A stretch of 64,000 nt of DNA from Shewanella morhuae (GTDB taxonomy: Bacteria; Pseudomonadota; Gammaproteobacteria; Enterobacterales; Shewanellaceae): positions 1 through 64,000 of the forward strand of contig NZ_FTNN01000009.1 of NCBI RefSeq assembly GCF_900156405.1, read 5' to 3'. The number at the start of each line of letters is the position of its first letter. Within the stretch, counting starts at the first letter, position 1. The notes beneath the pieces were generated by a model. It did no database searches, had not been told where the DNA came from, and saw only the letters and a list, made by a program, of their open reading frames with translations. This document shows positions 9,241 through 20,100 of this stretch, in pieces. The position numbers and the translations under genes were made by a program.

Positions 9241-9948
9241 CTAAGACGCAAACGATTTGAGTAAGGTCATTTCAATAAAAGGCTGATTTGGAGCAATCTT
9301 TTGACGGCTCTTAATCACATATCCTGTCTCTGGCGCGAGCCAAAATTCATTTTGATACTGAATATTCAGATTATCGACGACAACGGATTCAAGGTAATGC
9401 AGTGCTTGAGTCGGAGTCTCGTTGATAAGAATGGTTTCTGTAGCAATAAAATCAAAATGTGAACTGACCTTATAGCCAAAGTGATACCCAGGCTGCCAAT
9501 CAATGGTGCGAGTCCACGTTTTTGGCGTCGTGTCTAAATGCAACCCTAATAGTAGTGGGTCGGGTTGCTGACTTTCTACAGCGACTAAATCACCTGTTAA
9601 CAGATTGTGTGTATTCACCAAACGGCCATTGACTGTGACTAGCATGGCTTTATCGGCTGAGAGCCATTTAAGTTCTTTAACTGCCGGAGTGGGTTGCTGA
9701 TTTAAGGTAAATGGAGATTCTGCGAGGGCAAGTACAATGAAAGCCTGAGGTACATCGTCAATTTTGGCATAAATACTGGCATAGGGAATATCATTAACTT
9801 GTTGTGTTGACAGAACAGCATCATTGTCACCGATAAATGCCAATATTAAGGTGTCGTTAAGGGCACTAAATCTTTGGCTACAAGCTGTTGTATTCATTAA
9901 TACAATCGAGATTGTAAGGATTGATAGTAATTTTTTATGTATACGCAT
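9241..9948 (-). CDS. yjbF: YjbF/GfcB-family lipoprotein
   Basis: This 235-residue lipoprotein has the lipobox MNTTAC, with modified Cys at residue 23 of MRIHKKLLSILTISIVLMNTTAC. The body fits the YjbF/GfcB family: YASIYAKIDDVPQAFIVLALAE, LKWLSADKAMLVTVNGRLVNT and a C-terminal QNEFWLAPETGYVIKSRQ. The likely site is the periplasmic face of the outer membrane, working with YjbG and YjbH in polysaccharide export. It sits just downstream of the terminator that follows the small first gene, so its expression may rest on read-through. Confidence 0.87.
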   Translation of the reverse strand: MRIHKKLLSILTISIVLMNTTACSQRFSALNDTLILAFIGDNDAVLSTQQVNDIPYASIYAKIDDVPQAFIVLALAESPFTLNQQPTPAVKELKWLSADKAMLVTVNGRLVNTHNLLTGDLVAVESQQPDPLLLGLHLDTTPKTWTRTIDWQPGYHFGYKVSSHFDFIATETILINETPTQALHYLESVVVDNLNIQYQNEFWLAPETGYVIKSRQKIAPNQPFIEMTLLKSFAS

Positions 9949-10035
9949 CCGAGTTGCTTATTCTCAATGGGATTAAATATCGAATTTAAAAGGAAACTGA
10001 CAGTTTTAAGTGATGAGTTTAGCTGTGTAAATACT

Positions 10036-10068
10036 TTAAAAAAAACAACCGCCAATAAGGCGGCTGTT
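10036..10068 (-). terminator. Terminator/attenuator between yjbE-like and yjbF
   Basis: On the minus strand a nine-base-pair stem (one mismatch) with core GGCGG/CCGCC and a five-base loop is followed by a run of nine T. It lies inside the operon after the first small gene, so most transcripts may stop here and the lipoprotein, SLBB and barrel genes may get only read-through. Confidence 0.87.
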
Positions 10069-10093
10069 TAATAGTTTACTAACGAATACTGAC

Positions 10094-10336
10094 TTAGTTG
10101 CCAGAGCCAGTAGTTGTACCAGTACCAGTACCAGTAGTGGTAATTGGGTTGCCATCAGAGCTATTAGAGGCAACAACTGCGCCAGCAATCGCTGCTGCAG
10201 CAGCAATGCTACCAGCAGCTATAGCGCCAGTGCTTGCGCCAGAATTTGTACCTGCTGTTTCACCTTCAGCTGCAGTTGCAGTCATTGAACCAAATGCAGT
10301 CATTGCAACGATAAGTGCTAGTGAAGTTTTTTTCAT
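10094..10336 (-). CDS. yjbE: YjbE/GfcA-like small secreted Thr/Ser/Gly/Ala-rich protein
   Basis: This 80-residue protein has a clear signal peptide (MKKTSLALIVAMTAFGSMTATAA). A hydrophobic Ala/Gly stretch follows (GAIAAGSIAAAAAIAGAVVAS), then a C-terminal tail of GT repeats (TTTGTGTGTTTGSGN). This matches the make-up of YjbE/GfcA, the small first gene of yjb/gfc operons, whose exact role is unknown. A good SD (AAAGGGAATCACC) precedes the ATG. The strong terminator right after it suggests it is made in excess over the downstream products. Confidence 0.82.
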   Translation of the reverse strand: MKKTSLALIVAMTAFGSMTATAAEGETAGTNSGASTGAIAAGSIAAAAAIAGAVVASNSSDGNPITTTGTGTGTTTGSGN

Positions 10337-10490
10337 GGTGATTCCCTTTTTGAAAAAATTACGTAATGCTCAGATAATCTAGTAAAACATAATAAGTGAT
10401 GTAAAAAAATTTATCAATATTAAATCGATTAGCTGGCTCATACTAAAGTTGGAATTATTAGCGTTAAAATTCAAACGGTATGCTTTATTT

Positions 10491-11624
10491 CTATCGGGTA
10501 TTTTCTAAGTCAAAAAATGCTTTAATTGAATCCATTTGCGCCATGGCATCTTTATAGCCTAAGTCTATAAGCGCGCTGGTATAGTTTTTTTCAAATAATA
10601 AATAGGACACAATACTCGAATCCGATTGCCTATCTATACCAATAAATCTGAGTAAGGTTTTTACTGCCCATGGCATGTCATCGTAGAAACGGGCAGCGAT
10701 TTTACTGAGGTCTTCACTGGGCTTTATCACTAATGTTTTAATCGGATGCAGGGCTAGTTTAGCACGGCCTGCTTCTGGGATCTGAGTTAAGGTGTTATTA
10801 ATTCTTTCGAGTCGCTCAAGATCGCTGTTCAAGGTGTCAGAAAAAATAGTATCCAGCAGATGGCCTGCAATGGTAGCTGTTTTAGGATGATATTCAGCTT
10901 TCATCACAGCATATTTATGTGGATTGTCTAAGTTAATCACAAAAAGTTTGTTAGCCCCCAAGTGAATAGGGCTTGAAAGCGGCGCGAGTTGATGGACTGA
11001 ACCATCGCCATAATAAGCTTGGTTGAGTTTAATGGAGGGGAAAACCATTGGTATTGCTGAGCTGGCGAGTAAATGCTCCGTGTTGAGCATCATGCGTTCG
11101 CCGCTGCGCCTTGCACGAGTCCAGTTTTCAAGATCGCGTGTGGCTTGGAAAAAGGTTACCGAGCGAGAATTATTATAACAAGAGGCATCGACGCTTAGAG
11201 CGTTAAGTGCACCACTGCGAATATTACGATCAATGCGTTTAAAATCGATTAACTTATTGAGTAATTTTCTGAGCGGTTCGTTATCGAGCAAGCTGCCAGC
11301 ATCGGTATTAACCTTATCATCTTGCATGCCTTTGATTGCCATTTTTGCCAGATGACTCAACACGCCAATTACTGATGCGTGGTAGACTTTCTGGGTTTCA
11401 AAATGACGCCATACCCATTCGAGCTTTTTAACACCAAGATGAAAGCAAGAGGCATGGGTGGCAATGGACGTACCATTGATTGCGCCCGCCGATGTGCCAC
11501 AAATAATTTTAAACGGAATGCCGTGATTGCGTGGGTAAAGCTGAACCAGTGCTTTTAGCACGCCGACTTGATAGGCGGCTCTGGCGCCGCCGCCACCTAA
11601 TACTAATGCGGTTGATGTTGGCAA
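10491..11624 (-). CDS. Patatin-like phospholipase
   Basis: This 377-residue patatin-fold acyl hydrolase has the oxyanion loop GGGGARAAYQVGVL near residue 10, the nucleophile motif GTSAG (Ser about 44) and the dyad aspartate in YYGDGS. It has no signal peptide, so a cytosolic or membrane-associated lipase is likely. The frame is bounded upstream by TGA two codons before the first possible start, a TTG with weak SD, so the start TTG 11624 is forced by the frame. It stands alone on its strand. The substrate cannot be told. Confidence 0.88.
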   Translation of the reverse strand: MPTSTALVLGGGGARAAYQVGVLKALVQLYPRNHGIPFKIICGTSAGAINGTSIATHASCFHLGVKKLEWVWRHFETQKVYHASVIGVLSHLAKMAIKGMQDDKVNTDAGSLLDNEPLRKLLNKLIDFKRIDRNIRSGALNALSVDASCYNNSRSVTFFQATRDLENWTRARRSGERMMLNTEHLLASSAIPMVFPSIKLNQAYYGDGSVHQLAPLSSPIHLGANKLFVINLDNPHKYAVMKAEYHPKTATIAGHLLDTIFSDTLNSDLERLERINNTLTQIPEAGRAKLALHPIKTLVIKPSEDLSKIAARFYDDMPWAVKTLLRFIGIDRQSDSSIVSYLLFEKNYTSALIDLGYKDAMAQMDSIKAFFDLENTR

Positions 11625-11789
11625 TATTCAGACTCAATGTAGTATGTTAATCATCTGATTAAAGCAATGCTGCGCTATAAAAAGCAAGTCAGGAACTTAG
11701 ATTAGTGTATTTTTTATTAAAATGATTTATTGATGTGTGATATCCAGATAACTTCAAGCACCTGTAAATCTCAATTGTCAGCAATTAAT

Positions 11790-11823
11790 AAAAAACGCAC
11801 TTAAGCTGAGCCCAAGTGCGTTT
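11790..11823 (-). terminator. proS terminator
   Basis: AAACGCACTT pairs with AAGTGCGTTT around an eleven-base loop, and T-rich sequence follows on the minus strand just past the proS stop. Confidence 0.87.
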
Positions 11824-11863
11824 GTATGTCGATATTGCGCTAAATCAAACCTAGCGTTTAGGC

Positions 11864-13579
11864 TTAGCCTTTAACGGCATTTTTCAGGAAATCAAGCAGT
11901 TGATCAAAGGGGATATCTTGTTTTTCACCGGTGCGGCGGTTTTTGTATTCAAAAACGCCCGCATCGATGTTGCGATCGCCAATCACCACAGTATGTGGGA
12001 TACCAATTAGTTCCATATCGGCGAACATCACGCCTGGGCGTTCTTTACGATCGTCCAGCAATACGTCGATACCTGCTTCGTTTAAGTCTTTGTATAACTG
12101 CTCGGCGATATCGGTTACGCGGTGCGACTTGTGCATGTTCATTGGTAGAATGCCCACGCTAAATGGCGCAATCGCTTCTGGCCAAATGATACCACGGTCA
12201 TCGAAGTTTTGCTCGATGGCTGCCGCCACAATACGGCTCACGCCAACACCGTAACAACCCATCAATAACACCTGTGACTTGCCGTTTTCGTCAAGTACTG
12301 TTGCGTTCATTGATTTTGAGTAGCTAGTACCTAGTTGGAAAATATGTCCTACTTCAATACCGCGCGCCATAGCATAAGTACCTAAACCATCAGGTGTTGG
12401 CTCGCCTTCGACTACGTTACGGATATCGGCAACTTGTGCAGTCGGTAGGTCACGTTCCCAGTTGATACCCAAGTAATGTTTATCATCGATGTTGGCACCA
12501 GCGGCAAAATCGTTCATTACGCTAACGCTATGATCAATAACGATAGGGATGTTAAGACCGATAGGGCCAAGTGAGCCAGGACCTGCGCCAATGGCATCAC
12601 GAATTAAGGCTTCTGATGCCATTTCTAATGGTGAGGCGACTAAGTCTAATTTGTCGGCTTTGACTTCGTTGAGTTCATGATCACCACGAACAATTAGTGC
12701 TACTAACGGCGTTGCTTCTGTCGCGCCCACTACAATCAAGGTTTTGACTGTTTTAGTGATATCTAAATTAAACTGCTCAACTAATTCAGCAATGGTCTTT
12801 GCATTTGGCATATCGATTAAACGCAACTCTTCAGTGGCAGCGCCGCGAGGCTCAGTTGGCATGGGTGACTGCGCTTTCTCAATGTTAGCCGCGTAATCGC
12901 TGCCCGTTGAGTAAGCAATTAAATCTTCACCGCTTTGCGCTAGAACGTGGAACTCGTGTGACATGCTGCCACCAATAGAGCCAGTGTCAGCTAATACAGG
13001 ACGGAAGGCTAAACCCATGCGCGATAGAATATTGCTATAGGCTGTGTACATGGCCTCATAGGTTTCATTCATGGTATCGACGTCAAGGTGAAAAGAGTAG
13101 GCGTCTTTCATTAAAAATTCGCGTGAGCGCATCATGCCAAAACGTGGACGTACTTCGTCACGGAATTTAGTTTGGATTTGGTAAAGGTTCAGCGGTAATT
13201 GTTTGTATGAGCTGACTTCTTTACGAATAAGATCGGTAATCACTTCTTCGTGGGTTGGGCCCAGTACGAAGTCGCGATTGTGACGATCTTTAAAGCGTAG
13301 CAGTTCAGGGCCAAACTTTTCCCAGCGACCTGTTTCAACCCACAAGTCTGCTGGTTGCACCATAGGCATTAGAATTTCAATTGCACCGGCTTTGTTCATT
13401 TCTTCACGAACAATCGCTTCGACTTTACGCAGTACGCGTAAACCCGTGGGAAGGTAGCTATAAAGGCCCGAGGCATTACGACGGATCATGCCCGCACGTA
13501 ACATTAATTGATGACTAATGACTTCTGCGTTGGCAGGAGTTTCTTTTTGTGTTGATAGCAGGTACTTGCTGACGCGCAT
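11864..13579 (-). CDS. proS: Prolyl-tRNA synthetase
   Basis: This class II aminoacyl-tRNA synthetase (571 residues, full length) charges tRNA-Pro with proline. Motif 2 is seen as [26 protein letters not shown], the class II active site as [23 protein letters not shown], and motif 3 as [17 protein letters not shown]. The YbaK-like editing insertion at about residues 230-390 ([21 protein letters not shown]) marks it as the bacterial form that clears Ala-tRNA-Pro. The C-terminal anticodon-binding domain has [31 protein letters not shown]. The ATG start at 13579 is usual for the family ([22 protein letters not shown]). Confidence 0.98.
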   Translation of the reverse strand: MRVSKYLLSTQKETPANAEVISHQLMLRAGMIRRNASGLYSYLPTGLRVLRKVEAIVREEMNKAGAIEILMPMVQPADLWVETGRWEKFGPELLRFKDRHNRDFVLGPTHEEVITDLIRKEVSSYKQLPLNLYQIQTKFRDEVRPRFGMMRSREFLMKDAYSFHLDVDTMNETYEAMYTAYSNILSRMGLAFRPVLADTGSIGGSMSHEFHVLAQSGEDLIAYSTGSDYAANIEKAQSPMPTEPRGAATEELRLIDMPNAKTIAELVEQFNLDITKTVKTLIVVGATEATPLVALIVRGDHELNEVKADKLDLVASPLEMASEALIRDAIGAGPGSLGPIGLNIPIVIDHSVSVMNDFAAGANIDDKHYLGINWERDLPTAQVADIRNVVEGEPTPDGLGTYAMARGIEVGHIFQLGTSYSKSMNATVLDENGKSQVLLMGCYGVGVSRIVAAAIEQNFDDRGIIWPEAIAPFSVGILPMNMHKSHRVTDIAEQLYKDLNEAGIDVLLDDRKERPGVMFADMELIGIPHTVVIGDRNIDAGVFEYKNRRTGEKQDIPFDQLLDFLKNAVKG

Positions 13580-13745
13580 TACCGATGTCCAAATTTGAGT
13601 TGAATGGTCGCCATTTTATCACCTGCTTTGATGATGTCACCTATGGATTTAGGTTAAATTCAACTAGCTGGGAGACAAATAGCATTTTTGAGAGGATTAC
13701 TGAGCTAAAGGAGAGCAATTTAACTGGTGAGGTGCACTGGCCGCT

Positions 13746-14378
13746 TTAGCTTTTATCACGCCTATCGCCAATCACTTTGGCGGGGTTGCCTGCTACTATC
13801 GCCCAGTCGGGCACATCTTTAGTGACTATGCTACCCATACCAACCACAGCGTGATCGCCAATCGTCACACCATCGACGATACCGGCCTGAGCGCCAATCC
13901 ACACATCTTTACCTATAACAATGCCTTTGGAGTTCGCAGGCTGTTGATAAATGGGCGTCTCTGGCGACATACCATGGTTAAAGGCGTAAAGGGTGACATT
14001 ATTGGCGATGCGGGTTTGACTACCTATCTGGATACCGACTCTGCCGCCATCAAAGGAGCATCCATGATTAATCGCCACTTCATCGCCTAGCGTGATTGGC
14101 CCGTGTAAAAAACACTCGGCGGCGATCATGCAACGATTACCCATGCGGATATCACGATTGGGTTCAGCAAATAACTGTGCTTCGGGGGCGATAAAACAGT
14201 GCTCACCGATGCTGACCGTTTCGAGGGCGCAAAGTTTTGCTTGAATGTGATCTTGCCAAGGCTTTGCCCAGACTAAATGTTTTTCTTTTAAAGAAAAATA
14301 CAGCCATGGCATCCAAGATAGGCGCTTCTTGTGTTGGCTTTGATAATCGTGCTCTATTGTTGATATGGGCGCTGACAT
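13746..14378 (-). CDS. Hexapeptide-repeat acetyltransferase (WcaF/maa-like)
   Basis: This 210-residue left-handed beta-helix O-acetyltransferase shows imperfect hexapeptide turns through about residues 55-195, with the active-site-type [10 protein letters not shown] and FNHGM loops. It ends in the standard [49 protein letters not shown] block. Acetyl-CoA would be the donor and a sugar the likely acceptor. Its ATG follows directly on the TAA of trmO (TAAATG), so the two are cotranscribed and probably translationally coupled. The acceptor is unknown, and no sugar genes adjoin it. Confidence 0.87.
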   Translation of the reverse strand: MSAPISTIEHDYQSQHKKRLSWMPWLYFSLKEKHLVWAKPWQDHIQAKLCALETVSIGEHCFIAPEAQLFAEPNRDIRMGNRCMIAAECFLHGPITLGDEVAINHGCSFDGGRVGIQIGSQTRIANNVTLYAFNHGMSPETPIYQQPANSKGIVIGKDVWIGAQAGIVDGVTIGDHAVVGMGSIVTKDVPDWAIVAGNPAKVIGDRRDKS

Positions 14379-15113
14379 TTAGCCACATTTCCCCGGTTTG
14401 AGTGCTAATACCAAGATGTATTCTTGACCATTATCATCGACAGCCATTTGCCAAAAAATGTCTAAATCATAGAGCGCGACTTGATATAATTTAGGGTCGT
14501 CTTTGGCTTTTTTGTAGGCGGGGCGCGGATCTTGCCCTAGCACACCGCGGATAAGCACGGCTAAATCGGTATAGCTTTCTTGCTGGGCGTAATGCTCTAT
14601 CTGCGTCTTGGCATTGTCGGAATACACCACGCTAATCAGTTTAGGGGCGTCTTGAGCAATGCCGCCGATAGCATCAATAATTGAATCCGAAAATGGAATG
14701 TAAGGCTTTATATCGATAATCGGCGTGCCATCGAGCAGATCCATACCGGAAATCTCGAGGCATACTTTGCCTTTGCGCTGCACCACGCCGTGCAGTTTCA
14801 CCACTGATTGACCTATACCATTGGGGCGAAAAGTGGAGCGAGTGGCGAATACGCCGAGTTTTTCATTACCACCTAATCGCGGTGGTCTGACTGTAGTTTT
14901 CCAACCTTGGGCAAGATTCTCATGGAAGCAAAATAGCAGCCAGAGATGGGAATACTGCTCTATGCCACGTACCGCATCGATATGATTCACATGGGGTTCA
15001 AGTTCAACATAGCCGCGAGCCTCAACGAGCCCGGGTTGTCTTGGTATGCCAAATTTTTGTTTGTAGGGCGTGCGGCATGTCGCTACTGCAACAATTTGGT
15101 TGGTAAATGTCAT
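14379..15113 (-). CDS. trmO: tRNA (t6A37)-N6-methyltransferase TrmO
   Basis: TrmO (YaeB/TsaA, 244 residues) uses SAM to methylate N6 of t6A37 in threonine tRNAs. The beta-barrel core shows PRQPGLVEARGYVELEPHVN, QYSHLWLLFCFHEN, VRPPRLGGNEKLGVFATRSTFRPNGIGQSVVKL and SGMDLLDGTPIIDIKPYIPFSDSI. The C-terminal domain has RGVLGQDPRPAYKK, and the family ends in a YDLDIFW-type strand, as here. Length and start are normal. It leads a two-gene unit with the acetyltransferase. Confidence 0.94.
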   Translation of the reverse strand: MTFTNQIVAVATCRTPYKQKFGIPRQPGLVEARGYVELEPHVNHIDAVRGIEQYSHLWLLFCFHENLAQGWKTTVRPPRLGGNEKLGVFATRSTFRPNGIGQSVVKLHGVVQRKGKVCLEISGMDLLDGTPIIDIKPYIPFSDSIIDAIGGIAQDAPKLISVVYSDNAKTQIEHYAQQESYTDLAVLIRGVLGQDPRPAYKKAKDDPKLYQVALYDLDIFWQMAVDDNGQEYILVLALKPGKCG

Positions 15114-15298
15114 GCAAAAATTACCTAAAAGGGTATGTATAACAACCGCCTAAGTTCATCATTCTAAACTCATCATCATTAAGGCCCATCTTTGAGCGCT
15201 AATTATGCAGCGTCAATAAGAGGCGTTAGCCATTAAGCGGTTGGTAGGACAATCTCAGAGCATCGAAACGCGAGCAGTTCGCTTGCTCTGCGTAGGAT

Positions 15299-15679
15299 TT
15301 ACTCTGCAGTAGCTGTTTTGATTGCTTGGCCAACGCATAAGGCGCGGCTAATACAGCCCTGGGCAGCCTCTTCAAATATCACACATTGCTTGATAACAAT
15401 ACCATTAGCGCCTTTATCTGCGGCGTTACGGCGGGCTTCGGTTCTTGCATCGGCTAATGACGCGGGTGCACCGTTGAGATCGGCCTGACAGGATTCCCCT
15501 TGTACCAAACCTTTTAATTCGTAATGACCTTTTGGCAAGGTATCGCCTTCATAAAGGGTGACATCGGATGCCTTAAAATAGTCATTGATCGCCTCACCAT
15601 CCAAATTACTGTTAAAACTGTAGTCGCTTGCACAGGCATTGAGCAGGAGCACTAATGCACTTGAGAGGATAATTTTCAT
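15299..15679 (-). CDS. rcsF: RcsF-like outer-membrane lipoprotein
   Basis: This 126-residue lipoprotein has the lipobox LLNAC (Cys about 16). The C-terminal domain lines up with E. coli RcsF: GLVQGESCQADLNGAPASLADARTEARRNAADKGANGIVIKQCVIFEEAAQGCISRALCVG, with four cysteines placed for the two disulphides of RcsF. RcsF senses outer-membrane damage for the Rcs phosphorelay, which in enterics controls capsule and yjb-type genes. No rcsBCD is in view. It stands alone; nothing in its upstream sequence shows regulation. Confidence 0.87.
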   Translation of the reverse strand: MKIILSSALVLLLNACASDYSFNSNLDGEAINDYFKASDVTLYEGDTLPKGHYELKGLVQGESCQADLNGAPASLADARTEARRNAADKGANGIVIKQCVIFEEAAQGCISRALCVGQAIKTATAE

Positions 15680-15757
15680 GGTTTGACCTGAGGTTAAGGG
15701 GAAAACTGCGCAACCTTGGTAGGCTGCGCCGATGCGATATTATTATCTGAGTAAATT

Positions 15758-17107
15758 CTACCGCTTAAGGTACTTTTGATAAAGCTGCTGATGGCGATTA
15801 TTCAGATCTATCTGTCGCCCTTCAATCCAGATAGCGTCGATTTTATTGGTCATAGGGTCGAGAATGTCACCTTCGGACAGCACAACACTGCCTTGATACC
15901 CTACGGCAATCGCCCCTAAATCCTCGATACCTAATAGTTTTGCGGCATCTAAGGTGATGGATTTCAGTGCCTGTTCAGGTGTTAAACCATAGGCAGCACT
16001 GTAGCCTGCGGCATAGGGCAAGTTACGGCTATTCCAATCCGATGAAAACCCAAGAGCGAAGGGTATGCCGGCATTAGCGAGTAAAGATGGGATTTTAAAG
16101 GGTAAATCCACCGGCTCGTCTTTACGCCTTGGCAGACTCAAGGTATGTGGATAAATAACCCCAGCATTAACATCTTTAAGGCTTGAGGCTAAACGCCACG
16201 CATCATATCCGCCAACAATCACCAGTTTGAATTGGTACTTTTTCGTCAAGGCGATCACTTGCTCAATTTGGCCAACGCTATCAGCATGGGCAAACAATGT
16301 CGCTTTGCCTTGGTATAGCGGTAACATAGCCTGACAGCGTAGGTTGTTGGTTGCAGACTGTGGCGTTTCATGTTTATTTTTGTCTTTGCTTTTGGCTTTA
16401 TCACTTAAAAAATAGCGATAGCCATCTTCAAAAGCGATATTGAGATCATTAATCGCCTGCTGATTTTTCTCTAGCGCTTTAGCTTTTTTCTTTTCATCTT
16501 CTGGCATGTATTTAATGTGTGGCCAATAGACATGGAACTGACCCGCAGTGGGCGTTAACGCATCTTCAATTGTCCACGCATCAAGATTGACCAGCACCGA
16601 TTGTCCCGCTAAACCATCGCCATTGGGGACGATTTGTGCATGGGTAATACCGTTGAAGCGTATGGTCGGGATCAGCTCAGAATCTGGGTTATAAGCTGTG
16701 GCGGTGCTGACTTGTGGATTCATATAACCCACTTCGGCGTTATCAACCGTTGGGCGGCTCATTTCAATTTCGACTAAACCTAAACTGGTATCAAGGGCAA
16801 TTAAGCCTGGATATAAGTGTTTACCGCTGGCATCAATGATGTGTGTTTCACTGGTGTCAGTTACAGCTTTACTGCTGGTTTGGCTGGTGAGTTGAGATCC
16901 AACAGCTGTGATCTTGCCATTTTCAATCAAGACGTCGGTGTTGTTGAGTACGCCTTGGCTAACGGTGTGCACAGTGGCATTTTTAATCAGTATGCTGCGG
17001 CTTTGTTTAGGCGTAGGCACGATATCGTTGGCTATAGCAGGGGATAGCGTGGTGCAAATTGCGCCTAGTAACGCCGCAAAAAAAACGAGTTTAGATGAAT
17101 GTTGCAT
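15758..17107 (-). CDS. Secreted amidohydrolase-like protein lacking the HxH motif
   Basis: This protein of about 449 residues has a signal peptide (LVFFAALLGAICTTLSPAIA) and an amidohydrolase fold: N-terminal ILIKNATVHTVSQGVLNNTDVLIENGKITAVG and C-terminal YGLTPEQALKSITLDAAKLLGIEDLGAIAVGYQGSVVL. Where active enzymes have PGxIDxHxH it reads YPGLIALDTSLG, so the first two metal histidines are missing; an isolated LFAHAD and a GFSSDW remain. Start ATG 17107 overlaps the upstream stop (TAATG); the open frame runs on to 17137 but that extension lies inside the upstream gene. It is probably a non-catalytic partner of the larger protein, or uses different chemistry. Confidence 0.84.
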   Translation of the reverse strand: MQHSSKLVFFAALLGAICTTLSPAIANDIVPTPKQSRSILIKNATVHTVSQGVLNNTDVLIENGKITAVGSQLTSQTSSKAVTDTSETHIIDASGKHLYPGLIALDTSLGLVEIEMSRPTVDNAEVGYMNPQVSTATAYNPDSELIPTIRFNGITHAQIVPNGDGLAGQSVLVNLDAWTIEDALTPTAGQFHVYWPHIKYMPEDEKKKAKALEKNQQAINDLNIAFEDGYRYFLSDKAKSKDKNKHETPQSATNNLRCQAMLPLYQGKATLFAHADSVGQIEQVIALTKKYQFKLVIVGGYDAWRLASSLKDVNAGVIYPHTLSLPRRKDEPVDLPFKIPSLLANAGIPFALGFSSDWNSRNLPYAAGYSAAYGLTPEQALKSITLDAAKLLGIEDLGAIAVGYQGSVVLSEGDILDPMTNKIDAIWIEGRQIDLNNRHQQLYQKYLKR

Positions 17108-20100
17108 TATTTGGCTCCCTGATGAGCTTGGCCCCATGCCTGATAGTGGGTATCACAGTGCCACTGAGGCTCGTTAAGTGGCGTGACTTTTTCACCCGCT
17201 TTGGCTTGCTCATCACTGTTTAGAATTTTTTGAATAAGGGCTGCGCGCTCATTGACTATAACTTGCTGGGCGAGCAGGTCTTGGTCGCGGTCAAAATAGC
17301 GTTTGCCTTCAACCCAGGCCTGCGTCACTTTGGCATAAATGGATAGCGGCTCGGCGTTCCACAGCACAATATCGGCCACTTTCCCTGTAGTAAGTGAACC
17401 CACAAACTCATCTACTCTTAATTGCTTAGCCGGATTGATGGTGACCATGTTCCAAGCATCTTCCTTCGACATATTGCAATACATCATCGACTTAGCCGCC
17501 TCTTGGTTGAGTCTGCGCTGCATTTCATAGTCGTCTGAGTTTATGCTGGTGGTCACGCCTTTGTTTTGCATAAGGCATGCGTTTTGCGGAATCGCATCAT
17601 ACACCTCAAATTTATAGGCCCACCAGTCAGCAAAGGTCGAGGCTCCTGCGCCATGGGATGCCAGTTCACTCGCTACTTTGTAACCTTCAAGTACATGGGT
17701 AAAGGTTTGTACCTTAAAGTGATAGGCCTCGGCTAGACGGATAAACATCAGGATTTCTGACTGCACATAGGAGTGGATATGTACATCACGTTGCTGATTT
17801 AAAACCTCGGCCACCGCTTGTAAACGATAACTTGGGCGTGGCGCGATAGTTTTCTTTTTATCGCTGGCGCGCAAATCATCATAGTTTTTTAATGCGTCCT
17901 CATAGGCAAGTGCGGCATCGAAGGTTTCCTCGAAAAATGCTTTAACGCCCATACGTGTTTGCGGGAAGCGCTGTACAAATTTCTCCCCCCAGTTGCTCTG
18001 CTTAACGTTTTCACCTAAGGCAAATTTAATACTGGCGGGTGCGTTAGCAAACTTAAGTTGCTCGGCTGACTCGCCCCATTTCATTTTGATTAACTGGGCT
18101 TGGCCACCAATCGGGTTGGCACTGCCGTGGAGCAATTGTGCGCTAGTGACGCCGCCCGCTAAGGCGCGATAGAGTGAAATATCATCGGGATTAATCACAT
18201 CACCAATGCGCACCTCAGAGGTAACCGCATCAGTGCCTTCGTTGGTGCCGCCATTTATGGCGATATGTGAGTGTTCATCTATTATGCCCGCAGTAAGATG
18301 TTTACCCGTTGCATCGAGTACTTGGTAACCAGATGGTGTACTTAATTGCTGACCAATTTTTTCGATACGGCCATTAGCCATCAAGAGATCAGCATGTTCG
18401 ACAATGCCTTGCTTATCTGATGTCCACAGGGTGGCATTTTTGATATGCAGTTTTTCAACCTTAGGCACTTCACTCAGGCCGTAAGCGACGTTAGGGAAGG
18501 TGAGATGGCTCACTAAGTTTACGCTGGCCTCATTCTTTAAAGTTTTTTTACTTTCATTATCAATACTGTTAAGCGCTACAGTGTGTGCTATCGCAATGCC
18601 TGTAACATTAGTGGTGTGACTCTTAGCATCAGTCATCCGCCCCTGTATGCCGTCTTTTGTCATCCATAACGTAAAACGACTCATGCCATTGATACCCGCA
18701 GCGCTTAAATCTACGGTAAAGCTCAATTTGCCATCGTCATCTAACTGAGGTTGATTAAGAGTAATACTGTTATCGCCACTGCTTAAGTTGCCTTCGATTT
18801 TTGGCTTATCATTTTTACTGACATCTTGTAGCGATAAATCTAGCGTAAGGTTATCAAGGTTTAATTGATAGTCGCCGAGTAATTTAGCCTGCGCGAGTGA
18901 ACGAACTGTTTGCGCTTGCCCCTGTAACCAGACGCTATAAATCTGCCCATCTTTAAAGATATTGCCTTTAGTGATAACAAAGTCAGCCATATAACCAGGC
19001 TCGAGTTTGCCGGTAAAATTATCAGTACCTGCCATCTTCGCGGCTTGGGTCGTGAGTGCGGCTAAAGCTTGATCTTCACTTAGGCCTTGATTAATTGCTT
19101 GGCGCAGACGCGGCCAAAAATCTTCAGTCTTAATACCAAATTGTGTCAATGCAAACGGAATACCTGCTTTGGCAACTGTTGCTGGGTTAGTTGGTGCACG
19201 TTCCCATTGCCTTAGCTCTGCCAGTGACACTTCGCGCTCAGCGTCATCCGTACCAACATCGGGCGCCTGTGGATAGTTCAATGGCAAGATTAGCGGGTAG
19301 TTCAGCGCCTTTAACTCATTGATACGCGAGTATTCTTGACCATTACCTAAGAGATTGGCAGGTAATTTATGTGCTTTGAGTAAATGGGCTGCACGCAATT
19401 GGTCGTTGAGATTTTGGGTTTCAAAGATAATTTGTTTATCAGCTAAATTATCTAAGCGCTCAAAGGCAATATTAAATTCTATTTGATTGTTTATTGCGCT
19501 ATTAGTGGGTTTGTTTTTATTTTCGTTATACCAATTGGCATCGGCAAAAGTTTGTCTAATAAGGGCAATACTGCCCATTAATGATTCTGGATAATCTTGC
19601 TCAGATGTGCCTTTATCAAATGCCATAAAAGGTTGGCTACGGGCGCGGTAAATAATTTCGTTGGCCGTTTTATCCGCGAGTGAAAGACTAACACCTGTAC
19701 CGCGGAAGATACCGTCGAGCTTGCTACTTTGCACGCTAGTAAAACCATTATTAATCCACTCTTTAGCGCGTTCTTTATCGGGGTATACGTAATTAAACCA
19801 TTCTTTTTCAGAATGAATAGCGCCGTTGTCAGCGTTACCTCCAATACGTTTAATATCATAGACTGGGCGCGTAAGCCCAAGTTTAGGATATTTGAATTCA
19901 ATACCATAATCGGTAAATGGATCGATAAACCCCGGGTAAATAGTATAACCACTTAAGTCGATTTCAAATGCCCCTGCGGGAATGTTACCGTGTTCGATAA
20001 TGGCTTTAATTCGATTGTTTTCAACTAATAAAGTTGCATTACTTAAGTGCTTGCCGGGGGCGATAATTAATTCGGCATGGGTAAGTGCAGTTAGTTTATT

